A stretch of DNA of 64,000 bases from Bordetella ansorpii (lineage in GTDB: Bacteria; Pseudomonadota; Gammaproteobacteria; Burkholderiales; Burkholderiaceae_B), in NCBI RefSeq assembly GCF_900078315.1, contig NZ_FKBS01000029.1, positions 674,908 through 738,907 of the forward strand, given 5' to 3'. The notes beneath the pieces were generated by a model. The model was given only the letters and a program-made list of their open reading frames with translations. It had not been told where the DNA came from and made no database searches. Position numbers and translations under genes: made by a program. Below are positions 27,257 to 36,939 of this stretch, one piece after another (the stretch's first letter is position 1; the number at the start of each line of letters is the position of its first letter).

Positions 27257-27709
27257 TTACTCGTGCGCCGCCAGGTGGCCGCGCAAGGTTTCCAGCTCTT
27301 GCTTCAGCCGTTGCAGGTCGTCCGGCGTGCAGGCCATGGCGCAGACCAATTCCTGCGGCACCGCCAGCGCCTGCCGCTGCAGTTCGCGGCCCTGCTCCGT
27401 CAGGCTGATGATGACCTGGCGCTCGTCGTGCTCGGCCCGCATCCGGGTGACCAGGCCCGCCGATTCCAGCCGCTTCAGCAGCGGCGTGAGCGTGGCGGAA
27501 TCCAGGTACAACCGCTTGCCGATATCGGACAGCGTCAGTTGGTCTTGTTCCCACAACACCATCATCACCAGGTACTGCGGGTACGTCAGCCCCAACCCGG
27601 CCAGCAGCTTGCGGTAGACCTTGTGCAGCGCCAGCGTGGTGGAATGCAGCGCGAAGCACAACTGGTTGTCCAGCAGCAGCGAGGGGGAGAGCGTGGCTTG
27701 CGTGTTCAT
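27257..27709 (-). CDS. ohrR: MarR-family organic peroxide sensor OhrR
   Basis: Dimeric winged-helix repressor of 150 residues. The reactive peroxide-sensing Cys is Cys18 ([15 protein letters not shown]), and the tyrosines that usually interact with it are in [20 protein letters not shown]. The winged helix is [48 protein letters not shown]. The start [10 protein letters not shown] at 27709 is preferred over MDPIMN at 27721 because the latter would run into the operator. Oxidation of Cys18 should release ohr transcription. Confidence 0.95.
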   Translation of the reverse strand: MNTQATLSPSLLLDNQLCFALHSTTLALHKVYRKLLAGLGLTYPQYLVMMVLWEQDQLTLSDIGKRLYLDSATLTPLLKRLESAGLVTRMRAEHDERQVIISLTEQGRELQRQALAVPQELVCAMACTPDDLQRLKQELETLRGHLAAHE

Positions 27710-27721
27710 GATGGGATCCAT

Positions 27722-27743
27722 ATTAGATCGTGTGCGATTAAAT
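27722..27743. promoter_or_regulatory. OhrR autoregulatory operator
   Basis: ATTAGATCG (27722-27730), TGTG, CGATTAAAT (27735-27743) is an inverted repeat matching at 7 of 9 arm positions, placed just upstream of the ohrR start. It resembles the ohr-side site (27200-27221). Confidence 0.6.
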
Positions 27744-27848
27744 CGCAAGATATTTTTATTGCCGATGCTGAAAACAGCACTGTCCTCCAGACGCGACACC
27801 CCTTTTGCCCCAACATACCGCTATCTTTCCGATCATAAATTCTCCTTT

Positions 27849-27876
27849 ACAGATTCTGTTTTACGGAATATTCTGT
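27849..27876. promoter_or_regulatory. Tandem HigA-type operators overlapping the higB start
   Basis: Two inverted repeats follow one another: ACAGA-T-TCTGT (27849-27859) and ACGGAATATTCTGT (27863-27876), the second with one mismatch. Their 14-bp spacing centre to centre puts them on about the same helix face. The second covers the GTG start of higB, consistent with autorepression by the HigA antitoxin. Confidence 0.55.
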
Positions 27877-28153
27877 GATTGTCTCGTTCAATTGTCTCGA
27901 CACCGAAACGCTCTTCCTTGGTTTTGCCGTGCCCCGCTTCGCCAACATCGAACGGGTCGCCCGCCGAAAGCTGTTGATGTTGCACGCCGCGAACTGGCTC
28001 GCTACTTTGCTCGTTCCGCCAGGCAACCGCCTCGAAGCCCTGAAAGGCAATCGCGCGGGCCAGCACAGCATTCGCATCAACGCGCAATGGCGTGTGTGCT
28101 TCATCTGGCGCATGGACGGCGCGCACGATGTCGAAATTGTGGACTATCACTAG
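27875..28153 (+). CDS. higB: HigB-family toxin (RelE/ParE superfamily)
   Basis: Protein of 92 residues. HigB toxins cleave mRNA at the ribosome. The pattern RFANIERVARRKLLMLHAANWLATLLVPPGNRLEALKGNRAGQHSIRINAQWRVCFIWRMDGAHDVEIVDYH is diagnostic in parts: the PGNRLEALKG turn, the basic HSIRINxQWRVCF strand, and the terminal VxIVDYH. The start is GTG at 27875 with GGA upstream. The toxin-before-antitoxin order and 10-nt spacing to higA match HigBA systems. Confidence 0.92.
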   Translation: MIVSFNCLDTETLFLGFAVPRFANIERVARRKLLMLHAANWLATLLVPPGNRLEALKGNRAGQHSIRINAQWRVCFIWRMDGAHDVEIVDYH

Positions 28154-28163
28154 GATCCCCCTC

Positions 28164-28505
28164 ATGACCGGCCCCCTCCCCACCCCGGCCCTTCTGCCCG
28201 ACATCCACCCCGGCGAAGTCCTGCTGGAAGAATTCATGAAACCGCTGGGCATCACCGCGCGCCGCCTGGCGGCGGACATCGACGTGCCGCCCAGCCGCAT
28301 CAGCGAACTGGTCAACGGCAAACGGCCCGTCACCGCCGACACCGCCGTGCGCCTGGGCGCGTTCTTCGGCATGGAGGCCCGTTTCTGGCTGCACCTGCAG
28401 ATCGACTTCGACCTGCGCCAGGCCAACCTGGCCTTGAAAGACGTGCTGCTCACCCGCATCCGCAAGCTCGACACGCCCACCGGCACGCCCCCGACCCCCC
28501 AATAA
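28164..28505 (+). CDS. higA: HigA-family antitoxin (XRE-type HTH)
   Basis: Protein of 113 residues with a Cro/C1-type helix-turn-helix: HPGEVLLEEFMKPLGITARRLAADIDVPPSRISELVNGKRPVTADTAVRLGAFFGMEARFWLHLQ. The opening IHPGEVLLEEFMKPLGIT is highly typical of HigA/VapI-like antitoxins. It neutralises HigB and represses the operon, consistent with the operators at 27849-27876. The start at 28164 follows the higB stop by 10 nt. The C-terminal tail is Pro-rich. Its last codons overlap the aceA terminator. Confidence 0.92.
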   Translation: MTGPLPTPALLPDIHPGEVLLEEFMKPLGITARRLAADIDVPPSRISELVNGKRPVTADTAVRLGAFFGMEARFWLHLQIDFDLRQANLALKDVLLTRIRKLDTPTGTPPTPQ

Positions 28506-28529
28506 AAAACGGCGCCCCATCGGGCGCCG
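28501..28529 (-). terminator. Rho-independent terminator of aceA
   Basis: CGGCGCCC (28510-28517) and GGGCGCCG (28522-28529) form an 8-bp stem around CATC. On the minus strand the stem is followed by TTTTTTATT (28501-28509), a good U-tract. It begins 51 nt after the aceA stop. On the plus strand the hairpin follows higA closely and may also serve it. Confidence 0.8.
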
Positions 28530-28579
28530 AAAGAAAGACGGCAAACGGGCTCGCCGCCCTCCACTGCTCTGTCAGATCA

Positions 28580-29905
<1,326 letters not shown>

Positions 29906-30014
29906 GATGACTCCTCGATTTGGACAGGTAGGGAACTGCGGGAGATACAGCAGCGCAAAACGCGCGCCGTTGGGAAAAAGTCTATTCCTCGTGCTGCGCG
30001 GCAACGCAGGTTTA

Positions 30015-30050
30015 TGTCTTATAGAAGACAAAATTTTTTAATCATTAAAA
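30015..30050. promoter_or_regulatory. Two palindromes in the aceA promoter region
   Basis: TGTCTT-ATAG-AAGACA (30015-30030) and TTTTAAT-C-ATTAAAA (30036-30050) are both perfect inverted repeats, side by side, 110-145 nt upstream of the aceA start. Either could bind a dimeric regulator. The interval is AT-rich unlike the rest of the window. Confidence 0.5.
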
Positions 30051-30070
30051 TCAACACGTTGCCAATTAAA

Positions 30071-30169
30071 TTTCTCAATGCGAAACGATGTTTCCCGGCA
30101 TGAAATGCCCTGCCGCTGCAGTGCGGCATGCATTTCCGCATGCCGCGAACAGCGTTTCACAATACGAAA
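30071..30169. promoter_or_regulatory. Three TTTC-N7-GAAA sites in the aceA/queF intergenic region
   Basis: The same inverted pattern TTTC-N7-GAAA occurs at 30071-30085, 30091-30105 and 30155-30169. The first two are 20 bp apart, and the first and third share CAATNCGAAA. Such sites resemble those of IclR-type regulators as I recall them. Between the second and third sites a perfect 9-bp hairpin (GCGGCATGC/GCATGCCGC) lies at 30123-30146. Confidence 0.6.
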
Positions 30170-30189
30170 TTTGCACGGTCGCGCAGGCC

Positions 30190-30195
30190 TACAAT
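30190..30195 (+). promoter_or_regulatory. Putative -10 box of queF
   Basis: TACAAT, part of the TACAATGG octamer seen also at 141 and 7322, lies 28 nt before the queF ATG. The third TTTC-N7-GAAA site ends 20 nt upstream of it. No good -35 hexamer is visible. Confidence 0.4.
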
Positions 30196-30223
30196 GGAGG
30201 CTCGTCATCCGCCTGCCTGAACC

Positions 30224-31045
30224 ATGTCGCTGTCAGACGCCCCGCTGGGGCAAACCGTCTCTTATCCTTCCCGGTACGACCCCTCGGTCCTGTTCCCCAT
30301 CGCCCGCGCGCAGAACCGCGCGTCGCTGCCACTGGCCGAGCCGCCAGCGTGGACGGGCGCCGACATCTGGACGGCCTACGAGTTGTCGTGGCTCACGCCC
30401 AAGGGCAAGCCGCGCGTGGCCATGGCCACGTTCACCGTGCCGGCCGACAGCCCCAATCTGATCGAATCCAAGTCGTTCAAGCTCTATCTGAATTCGTTCA
30501 ACCAGACGCGTCTGGACAACGCCCAGGCCCTGCGCGACAGGCTCGAGCGCGACCTGAGCGCCGCCGCCGGCGCCCCCGTCACCCTGGAAATGATGTTGCC
30601 GCAGCACTTCGCCCGCCAGCAGATCGCCGAGTTGGACGGCATCGACCTGGACAAGCTGGACGTCGAGATCGATGCCTACCAGCCCGCGCCCGAACTGCTG
30701 CGCTGCCAGGACGGCCCCGTGGTCGAAGAAACCCTGTGCTCGCGCCTGCTGAAATCCAACTGCCCCGTCACCGGCCAACCCGACTGGGGCAGCGTGCAGA
30801 TCCGCTACCGCGGCCGTCCCATCGACCGCGAGGCGCTGCTGAAGTACATCGTCTCCTTCCGCGAGCACGCGGGCTTTCACGAACACTGCGTGGAAACCAT
30901 CTACGCCGACCTGATGCGCGCCTGCGCCCCGGAAGAACTGACCGTCTACGCCCGCTACACCCGCCGCGGCGGCCTGGACATCAACCCGTGGCGCAGCAAC
31001 GCCGCCGCGCCCGTGATCGCGGAATCGCGCACGGCACGGCAGTAG
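30224..31045 (+). CDS. queF: NADPH-dependent 7-cyano-7-deazaguanine reductase QueF (type II)
   Basis: Enzyme of 273 residues that reduces preQ0 to preQ1 for queuosine tRNA modification. The long form (type II) is shown by two tunnelling-fold halves. The nucleophile Cys180 sits in KSNCPVTGQPDWGSV with the conserved Asp187. The N-terminal SFKLYLNSFNQ strand carries NADPH-binding residues typical of the family. No other que gene is nearby. The start MSLSDAPLGQT at 30224 is the first ATG that gives the family N-terminus. Confidence 0.95.
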   Translation: MSLSDAPLGQTVSYPSRYDPSVLFPIARAQNRASLPLAEPPAWTGADIWTAYELSWLTPKGKPRVAMATFTVPADSPNLIESKSFKLYLNSFNQTRLDNAQALRDRLERDLSAAAGAPVTLEMMLPQHFARQQIAELDGIDLDKLDVEIDAYQPAPELLRCQDGPVVEETLCSRLLKSNCPVTGQPDWGSVQIRYRGRPIDREALLKYIVSFREHAGFHEHCVETIYADLMRACAPEELTVYARYTRRGGLDINPWRSNAAAPVIAESRTARQ

Positions 31046-31132
31046 TGATGGATATGGGGAAGACAGAGGCGTCGCGCCTCTGTCTGACTATTTGCACGGT
31101 ATGGCGCTAGAAAGCGCGGCCGCCCGATTGAA

Positions 31133-31217
31133 GCGGCTGCTAGCCGCAGCCGTTCCGGAGAAGTCGCGCCCGCAGCGCGAAAGCGCGAGGACGGGACTTC
31201 GCAGGGACGGCTGCGGC
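31133..31217. other. Nested hairpin with GAAA tetraloop between queF and an MFS gene
   Basis: An outer stem pairs GCCGCAGCCG (31143-31152) with CGGCTGCGGC (31208-31217), extended by four more pairs. Inside are GAAGTC/GACTTC (31160-31165 and 31195-31200) and an apical GCGC-GAAA-GCGC hairpin (31175-31186). A shorter alternative hairpin, GCGGCT/AGCCGC (31133-31138 and 31142-31147), competes with the left outer arm. The gap 31046-31286 is convergent and otherwise empty. It may be a terminator, a small RNA or a repeat. Confidence 0.6.
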
Positions 31218-31286
31218 GACCAGAAGAACTCCAACCAACCGCCCGCAACCGCCCCTTCCCGGCCAAAAGAAGATCCCGAATGGCGA

Positions 31287-32567
31287 TCAAGCCGCCACAG
31301 GCCCCACCCGCCGCGCCTGCTGCGCAATCCACTGCGCCAGCAATGCCGCGATCACGAACGCCGCCCCCGCCCCGATCCACGGGCCATGCGACAACCCCGC
31401 ATCCAGCAGCAACCCGAACACCAGCGGCCCCAACGCCGCCCCCGCGTCCATCCCCGAATACACCAGCCCGTACACCGACCCCGTGGCCCCGCGCGGCGTG
31501 ACGCGCCGGATCAGCATGTCCCGGGACGGGGCGGCGACGCCCGAGCAGAACCCCGCCACCGCCACCATCGGCGCGGCGATCAGCGGCGGCAGCCACCCCA
31601 TGGCCAGCACCACCAGCGTCACCCCCGCGCAGATCAGCGCCAGCATGACCGTGCGCTCGGTGCGCGGCGTGGCCGACACCAGGAAACCGCCCGCCGCCAT
31701 GCCCACCGCCGACGCCACCATATAGCCCGACAACGCCGAACTGGCCGCCAGTTCCGACAAGCCATACAGATGATCCAGCAGCGGAATCGTGTAGTTCTGC
31801 ACCGACGACAGCGCGATCGACGAGAACGCGAAGAACAGGAAGGCGCCCCACAACGCCGGCCGCGCCAGCAGGGCCAGCAGCGTCTGCCATGCGCTTTCCT
31901 GAGGACGGGAAGCCGCCTGCTGCGTGCCGCGCGCGGCGCTTTCGGCCTCTCGCCTGCCCGCCGGATCGCCCAGCAGATTGCGGCCCAGGATGGTCAGCCC
32001 CAGCACCACGGCCACCAGCGCCGCCGCGCTGAAGGCGGCCACGCGCCAGCCGGCCAGGGCGGAAATCGTGCCGATGAACACTGGCGTCAGCGCCCAGCCC
32101 AGGTTGCCCGTCAGGCCGTGGGTGCTGAAGGCATGGCCCAGGCGCGCCGGGCTGATGCGGTGGTTCATGATGGAGTAGTCGGCCGGATGGAACACCGAAT
32201 TGCCCACCCCACCCACGACGGCGGCCAGCACCAGCATGGCGTAGCCGGTGGCCGATCCGATCAGGATGCCCGACAGCACGAAGCACGCCAGGCCGAACCA
32301 CAGCACCGGGCGCGCCCCGATGCGGTCGACCACGAAGCCGGACGAGGCCTGCCCCAGGCCGGACACCACATAGAACGTCGACACCAGCAGGCCCAACTCG
32401 GCGAAATCCAGCTTGAACTCGCGCCCCAGCGCCACGTACAGCGACGGCAGCACCAGCTGGAAGAAATGGGAACTGGCGTGCGCCACGCCGATCAGCATGA
32501 TGATCTGCCAATCGCGGCGGCGCAGGAAAGGAGTGTCGAGCAAGGCGGGATCTGCAGCGGTGGTCAT
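31287..32567 (-). CDS. MFS transporter (putative metabolite or drug exporter)
   Basis: Inner membrane protein of 426 residues with about 12 TM segments. MFS motifs: GLGQASSGFVVDRIGARPVLWFG in the 2-3 loop and a second half with GVAAPSRDMLIRRVTPRGATGSVYGLVYSGMDAGAALG, which suits the FsmR-like/FSR or multidrug-type group. Conserved charged pairs include RREAESAARG in the central loop. No regulator is next to it, and the substrate is unknown. The start at 32567 (MTTAADPALLDTPFLRRRDW) gives a normal short cytosolic N-terminus. Confidence 0.85.
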   Translation of the reverse strand: MTTAADPALLDTPFLRRRDWQIIMLIGVAHASSHFFQLVLPSLYVALGREFKLDFAELGLLVSTFYVVSGLGQASSGFVVDRIGARPVLWFGLACFVLSGILIGSATGYAMLVLAAVVGGVGNSVFHPADYSIMNHRISPARLGHAFSTHGLTGNLGWALTPVFIGTISALAGWRVAAFSAAALVAVVLGLTILGRNLLGDPAGRREAESAARGTQQAASRPQESAWQTLLALLARPALWGAFLFFAFSSIALSSVQNYTIPLLDHLYGLSELAASSALSGYMVASAVGMAAGGFLVSATPRTERTVMLALICAGVTLVVLAMGWLPPLIAAPMVAVAGFCSGVAAPSRDMLIRRVTPRGATGSVYGLVYSGMDAGAALGPLVFGLLLDAGLSHGPWIGAGAAFVIAALLAQWIAQQARRVGPVAA

Positions 32568-32715
32568 GTGTACTTGCGGCCAATGGCCGCCCTGGTGACG
32601 CGCGTGGACGCGTCGGGGGTTGTCTCCGGGACGGCGGCCGCGAGCCCCTCCGTCATGTTTCGCCCGTGCTGGCGTCTGATGCGCCGCGTCGGGTTCTATA
32701 GGTGCCTGAAATTGA

Positions 32716-32740
32716 TTACGCGGCCCTGAAGGCCGCGTAA
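32716..32740 (-). terminator. Candidate terminator after pgsA
   Basis: TTACGCGGCC (32716-32725) pairs perfectly with GGCCGCGTAA (32731-32740) around 5 nt. It lies 26 nt after the pgsA stop on the minus strand; the following stretch is only moderately T-rich. The gap 32568-32765 carries no tRNA or gene that I can see. Confidence 0.55.
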
Positions 32741-32765
32741 CGGATTCTACTCCTGCGCTTTCCTG

Positions 32766-33338
32766 CTACTGCGCTTTCTCGCGGATGGCCGGCCAGGCCC
32801 GCTGCAGGTAATACAGCATGGACCAGACCGTCAGCACCGCGGCCACCATGATCAGCCAGAAGCCCAGCCAGCGCAGGTCGACGCCGTAGAGCGGACGCGC
32901 GTACAGCAGGCAGGGAATGGCGATCATCTGCGCGGCGGTCTTGAACTTGCCCAGGCGGTGCACGGCCACGCTGGCGCTGGCGCCGATCTTGGCCATCCAC
33001 TCGCGCAGCGCCGAGATGGTGATCTCGCGGCCGATGATGATGAGCGCGATGAAGGCGTCGACACGGTTCAGGTCCAGCAGCACCAGCAGCGCGGCGCAGA
33101 CCATCAGCTTGTCGGCCACCGGGTCCAGGAAGGCGCCGAACGCCGAGGTCTGGTTCCAGCGGCGCGCCAGCCAGCCGTCGAACCAGTCGGTCAGGGCGGC
33201 GATGATGAACGCCCAGGCCGCCAGCGTATCGCGCGTCTCGATGGCCATCCAGCTTTCGGGGATGTAGAACAACCCCACCACCAGCGGGATCAAGGCGATG
33301 CGCAGCCAGGTCAGGATGATCGGTACATTTATAGGCAT
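32766..33338 (-). CDS. pgsA: CDP-diacylglycerol-glycerol-3-phosphate 3-phosphatidyltransferase
   Basis: Membrane enzyme of 190 residues that makes phosphatidylglycerol phosphate, the precursor of PG and cardiolipin. The CDP-alcohol phosphotransferase motif is complete: Asp51, Asp54-Gly55, Ala58-Arg59, Gly68, Asp72 and Asp76 (TDWFDGWLARRW and GAFLDPVADK). About five hydrophobic segments are visible. The start is MPINVPIILTW at 33338. It lies 80 nt after uvrC on the same strand, the usual proteobacterial order. Confidence 0.96.
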   Translation of the reverse strand: MPINVPIILTWLRIALIPLVVGLFYIPESWMAIETRDTLAAWAFIIAALTDWFDGWLARRWNQTSAFGAFLDPVADKLMVCAALLVLLDLNRVDAFIALIIIGREITISALREWMAKIGASASVAVHRLGKFKTAAQMIAIPCLLYARPLYGVDLRWLGFWLIMVAAVLTVWSMLYYLQRAWPAIREKAQ

Positions 33339-33418
33339 AGTGTTCGTATGCTACCTCAGGGCGATGGCGGCCAGGACGCGGAATGGGGCTGGCGGTGCAC
33401 AATATCGCGCGGGATGGC

Positions 33419-35251
33419 TCAACCGTGCAGCGCGTCGTAGATGCGTTCGGCCAGTTCGTCCGAGATGCCATCCACCGACGCCAGGTCGGACACACTGGCG
33501 GACGTCACCCCCGACAGCCCGCCGAATCTTGCCAGCAGCCGCTGGCGGCGCCGCGCGCCCACGCCCTCGATCTCTTCCAGGCGCGACACGTTGCGGGCGC
33601 GGGCGCGCTTGGCGCGCATGCCGGTGATGGCGAAGCGGTGCGCCTCGTCGCGCACCTGGGCGATCAGCATCAGCGCGGCGGACTCCTTGCCCAGCGCCAC
33701 CGGCAGCCGATCGTCGGCGAACACCAGCGTCTCCAGGCCAACCTTGCGGCCCTCGCCCTTGGCCACGCCCACCAGCGCCTGGATGTCCAGGCCCAGCTCG
33801 ACGAAAACCTGGCGCGCCACCTCGACCTGCCCCTTGCCGCCGTCGATCAGCACCAGGCCCGGCATGACCGCCTCGCCGTCGGCGACCTTGCCGAAGCGGC
33901 GCGTCAGCACCTGGCGCATGGCGGCGTAGTCGTCGCCCGGCGTGATGCCCACGATGTTGTAGCGGCGGTACAGCGAAGGCTGCATGTCGTGGTGCTCGTA
34001 CACCACACAGGACGCCTGCGTGGCCTCGCCGGCGGTGTGGCTGATGTCGAAGCACTCGATGCGCAGCGCATCCAGTGCGGTCTCGTCGGTATCCAGGTCC
34101 AGCGCCTCGGCCAGCGCCAGCGTGCGCGAGGCGCGCGCGCCCGATTCGGTCAGGGCGCGGGCCAGGGCCATTTCGGCATTTTTCTGGGCCTGCTCCAGCC
34201 ACGAGCGGCGCAGGCCCTGCGGGCGCGTCAGCACGCGCGGCGGACGCGCCTGGCTTTGTTCGGCCAGCAGGACCGTCAGGTCGGTGTCGGGCAGCGCATG
34301 GGAGCACACCAGCACCGGCGGCATCGCCCCTTCCACGTAGTGCTGGGCCACGAAGGCCTCCAGCACGTCGGCCGCGGCCTCGCCTTCGGCATGGGTGGGA
34401 AAGAACGGCTTGTCGCCCAGGTGGCGGCCGCCCCGCACCATGGCCAGATTCACGCAGACTTTGCCACCCGCGATAGCCACGGCGATGACGTCGGTGTCCT
34501 CTTCCCCGCTGGTGCTTTCCATGGTCTGCTGATGCAGCACCCGCGCCAGCGTGCCCATCTGGTCGCGCAGCGCCGCGGCCTCCTCGAAGCGCAGGTCCAT
34601 GGATGCCTCCAGCATGCGCGCCTCGATCTCGCCCAGCACCTCCTGCGCCGACCCATTCATGAAGCGCGCGGCGCGCCGCACGTCGCCGTCATAGGCCTCG
34701 GGCGTGATGGCGTCCACACAGGGCGCCGTGCAGCGGCCGATCTGGTGCAGCAGACAGGGGCGGGAACGATTGGCGAAGACCGTGTCCTCGCAGGTGCGCA
34801 GGCGGAACACCTTCTGCAGGATCTGGATGGTCTCGCGCACCGCCCAGGCGTTGGGAAACGGGCCGAAGAACTGGCCGGCGCGGCTGGTCGAGCCCCGGTA
34901 ATACGCGATACGGGGGAACTTGTGCGCCGTGATCAGCAGGTACGGGTACGACTTGTCGTCGCGGAACAGGATGTTGTAGCGCGGACGCAGGCGCTTGATC
35001 AGGTTGTTTTCCAGCAGCAGCGCCTCGGCCTCGGAGCGCGTGACCGTGACTTCCACGCGCGCCACCTTGGCCACCATCTGCGCGATGCGCGGGCTGGACA
35101 GCGTCTTCTGGAAATACGACGAGACGCGCTTCTTCAGGTCGCGCGCCTTGCCGACATACATCACCTCGCCCGCGGCATCCAGGTGCCGGTACACGCCCGG
35201 CAGGTGCGGCAGGTCAGACAGGAACGATTTGAGATTGAATTCGTCGGGCAT
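33419..35251 (-). CDS. uvrC: Excinuclease ABC subunit C (UvrC)
   Basis: Nucleotide-excision-repair endonuclease of 610 residues. The GIY-YIG domain opens [36 protein letters not shown] motif ([16 protein letters not shown], about residues 205-220) contacts UvrB. The RNase H-like second nuclease domain holds [24 protein letters not shown], and paired helix-hairpin-helix motifs end the protein ([19 protein letters not shown] and [22 protein letters not shown]). It overlaps the nagZ 3' end by 38 nt. All domains look intact. Confidence 0.98.
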   Translation of the reverse strand: MPDEFNLKSFLSDLPHLPGVYRHLDAAGEVMYVGKARDLKKRVSSYFQKTLSSPRIAQMVAKVARVEVTVTRSEAEALLLENNLIKRLRPRYNILFRDDKSYPYLLITAHKFPRIAYYRGSTSRAGQFFGPFPNAWAVRETIQILQKVFRLRTCEDTVFANRSRPCLLHQIGRCTAPCVDAITPEAYDGDVRRAARFMNGSAQEVLGEIEARMLEASMDLRFEEAAALRDQMGTLARVLHQQTMESTSGEEDTDVIAVAIAGGKVCVNLAMVRGGRHLGDKPFFPTHAEGEAAADVLEAFVAQHYVEGAMPPVLVCSHALPDTDLTVLLAEQSQARPPRVLTRPQGLRRSWLEQAQKNAEMALARALTESGARASRTLALAEALDLDTDETALDALRIECFDISHTAGEATQASCVVYEHHDMQPSLYRRYNIVGITPGDDYAAMRQVLTRRFGKVADGEAVMPGLVLIDGGKGQVEVARQVFVELGLDIQALVGVAKGEGRKVGLETLVFADDRLPVALGKESAALMLIAQVRDEAHRFAITGMRAKRARARNVSRLEEIEGVGARRRQRLLARFGGLSGVTSASVSDLASVDGISDELAERIYDALHG

Positions 35252-36272
35252 GCTGATAACGGCTGTCTGCCTGCAGGGTATCCCAGTTCAGGGCGCGGCG
35301 GCTGGGCGCCAGGCGGCGGATGCGGGCCACCGATTCGGCGCTGGGCGTGAATTCCAGGCGGGCCAGCAGATCGTCGGCCATGTCGGGGCGGTTGCACACC
35401 AGCACCATGTCGCAGCCCGCGACCAGGGCGGCCTGGGCGCGGCCCAGGATGTCGCCGGCCACCGTGGCGCCTTCCATGGTCAGGTCGTCGGAGAACACGA
35501 CGCCCTCGTAATCCAGCCTGCCGCGCAGGATCTCCTGGATCCAGCGGCGCGAGAAACCGGCCGGTTGCGAATCGACCTTGGGATAGATGACGTGCGCCGG
35601 CATCACGGCCGGCAGCACGTGCTCGCCCAGCCAGCCGTAGGGCGCGGCATCGTCGGTCATGATGCGTTCGAGCGTGCGCGGGTCCACGGGGATCTCGTGG
35701 TGCGAATCCGCGCCCACGCAGCCGTGGCCCGGGAAATGCTTGCCGCAGGCGCCCATGCCGGCCGAGGCCAGGCCCTGCGACAGCGCGCGCGCCAGCATGG
35801 CGACCACGCGGGCGTCGCGGTGGAAGGCGCGCGTGCCGATCACCTTGCTGACGCCGTAGTCCAGGTCGAGCACGGGCGCAAAGGTGAAATCGACGCCGCA
35901 GGCCCGCAATTCGGCGGCCAGCACATGGCCCGCGGCGGTGGCCATGCGCATGGCGCCCAGCGGGTCCTGGTCCCACACGCGGCCCAGCGCCTGCATGGGC
36001 GGCAGCACGGTGAAGCCGTCGTCGCGGAAACGCTGCACGCGGCCGCCCTCGTGGTCCACCGAGATCAGCAACGGCTCTTCGCGCGCTTCGTGGATCTTGC
36101 GGGTCAGTTCGCACAGTTGCTCGCGGTTCTCGAAGTTGCGCGCGAACAGGATGACGCCGCCCACCAGAGGATGGCGCAGGCGGCGCTTCTCTTCCTTGGT
36201 CAGCCGCGTGCCGGCCACGTCGACCACGACGGGACCGGGCGGCAGGACATGCTTGGATTTACGACGTGCCAT
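35214..36272 (-). CDS. nagZ: Beta-N-acetylglucosaminidase NagZ (GH3)
   Basis: Cytosolic glycoside hydrolase family 3 enzyme of 352 residues that removes GlcNAc from anhydro-muropeptides in cell-wall recycling and so affects AmpC induction. The GH3 motif KHFPGHG is present, followed by [13 protein letters not shown] with the catalytic His/Asp dyad. The N-terminal [33 protein letters not shown] is the standard start. Its N-terminus overlaps the acpS stop by 14 nt and its C-terminus overlaps uvrC by 38 nt. Confidence 0.96.
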   Translation of the reverse strand: MARRKSKHVLPPGPVVVDVAGTRLTKEEKRRLRHPLVGGVILFARNFENREQLCELTRKIHEAREEPLLISVDHEGGRVQRFRDDGFTVLPPMQALGRVWDQDPLGAMRMATAAGHVLAAELRACGVDFTFAPVLDLDYGVSKVIGTRAFHRDARVVAMLARALSQGLASAGMGACGKHFPGHGCVGADSHHEIPVDPRTLERIMTDDAAPYGWLGEHVLPAVMPAHVIYPKVDSQPAGFSRRWIQEILRGRLDYEGVVFSDDLTMEGATVAGDILGRAQAALVAGCDMVLVCNRPDMADDLLARLEFTPSAESVARIRRLAPSRRALNWDTLQADSRYQHARRIQSQIVPV

Positions 36273-36765
36273 GGGCGGCTCCTTGTTGTAGGGCGGCGAG
36301 TGCGGCGGCCAGCCCGGCCGCGATCGCGGCGGGACGATGCTCGACCACCACGTAGGCGGCGGCCATGTCGGATTCGTCGGTCAGCGAGACGTGCGCGGCG
36401 CCGTAGCGCTCGGCGTACCAGACCCGCAGTTCGGGCGACAGCACCAATACGGGACGGCCGCCCGGCGCGTTCAGCGCCTGCACGCGCGTCCAGGTCATGG
36501 GCATGCGCATGCCCAGTCCGATCGCCTTGGAAAAGGCCTCCTTGGCGGCGAAGCGCGTCGCCAGGAAGCGGATGCCGCGCGCCGGATCGCGTTGCCGGCG
36601 AGCGTGGAATTTCTGCAGTTCCTCGGCGCCCAGGATCTTCCGGGCGAAACGGTCGCCATGCCGCGCCAGCGCCCGCTCGATGCGGTCGACACGGATCAGG
36701 TCCATGCCGATGCCGGCGATGCTGGCGGGGGCGGGAGGAATCGGGGCGGTCGAGTCGTCGGACAT
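36259..36765 (-). CDS. acpS: Holo-[acyl-carrier-protein] synthase AcpS
   Basis: Transferase of 168 residues that attaches 4'-phosphopantetheine from CoA to ACP. The two AcpS signatures are [35 protein letters not shown], with the metal-binding Asp, and [22 protein letters not shown]. About 20 N-terminal residues are Pro/Ala-rich. The start [13 protein letters not shown] at 36765 is chosen over a 37-residue extension. It overlaps nagZ by 14 nt. The usual partner pdxJ is 1.5 kb upstream on the same strand, with two extra genes between. Confidence 0.96.
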   Translation of the reverse strand: MSDDSTAPIPPAPASIAGIGMDLIRVDRIERALARHGDRFARKILGAEELQKFHARRQRDPARGIRFLATRFAAKEAFSKAIGLGMRMPMTWTRVQALNAPGGRPVLVLSPELRVWYAERYGAAHVSLTDESDMAAAYVVVEHRPAAIAAGLAAALAALQQGAAHGTS

Positions 36766-36939
36766 GGGAATCGCTGGAAACAGGGACGCATGAAACGAAT
36801 GCGCGCATGGCGCTGCGGCACGCTCATGGACGAATGATACGCGAGGCTCCGGATCGATCGCGCAGCGGGCTGGCAAGGCCTTGCCCTGCTGCTCTCGGGC
36901 GGCGCACGGCGGCCCGCGTCATCCGTCGTCCGGGTGTGT

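Noticed and set aside
32568..32765. tRNA downstream of pgsA, common in some proteobacteria
   Set aside because: No T-arm GGTTCGAAT-type sequence or cloverleaf pairing is present; the only structure is a simple 10-bp hairpin.
35214..35251. 38-nt overlap between nagZ and uvrC as a sign of a wrong start
   Set aside because: [21 protein letters not shown] is the expected UvrC N-terminus and nagZ ends normally, so the overlap is kept as real.
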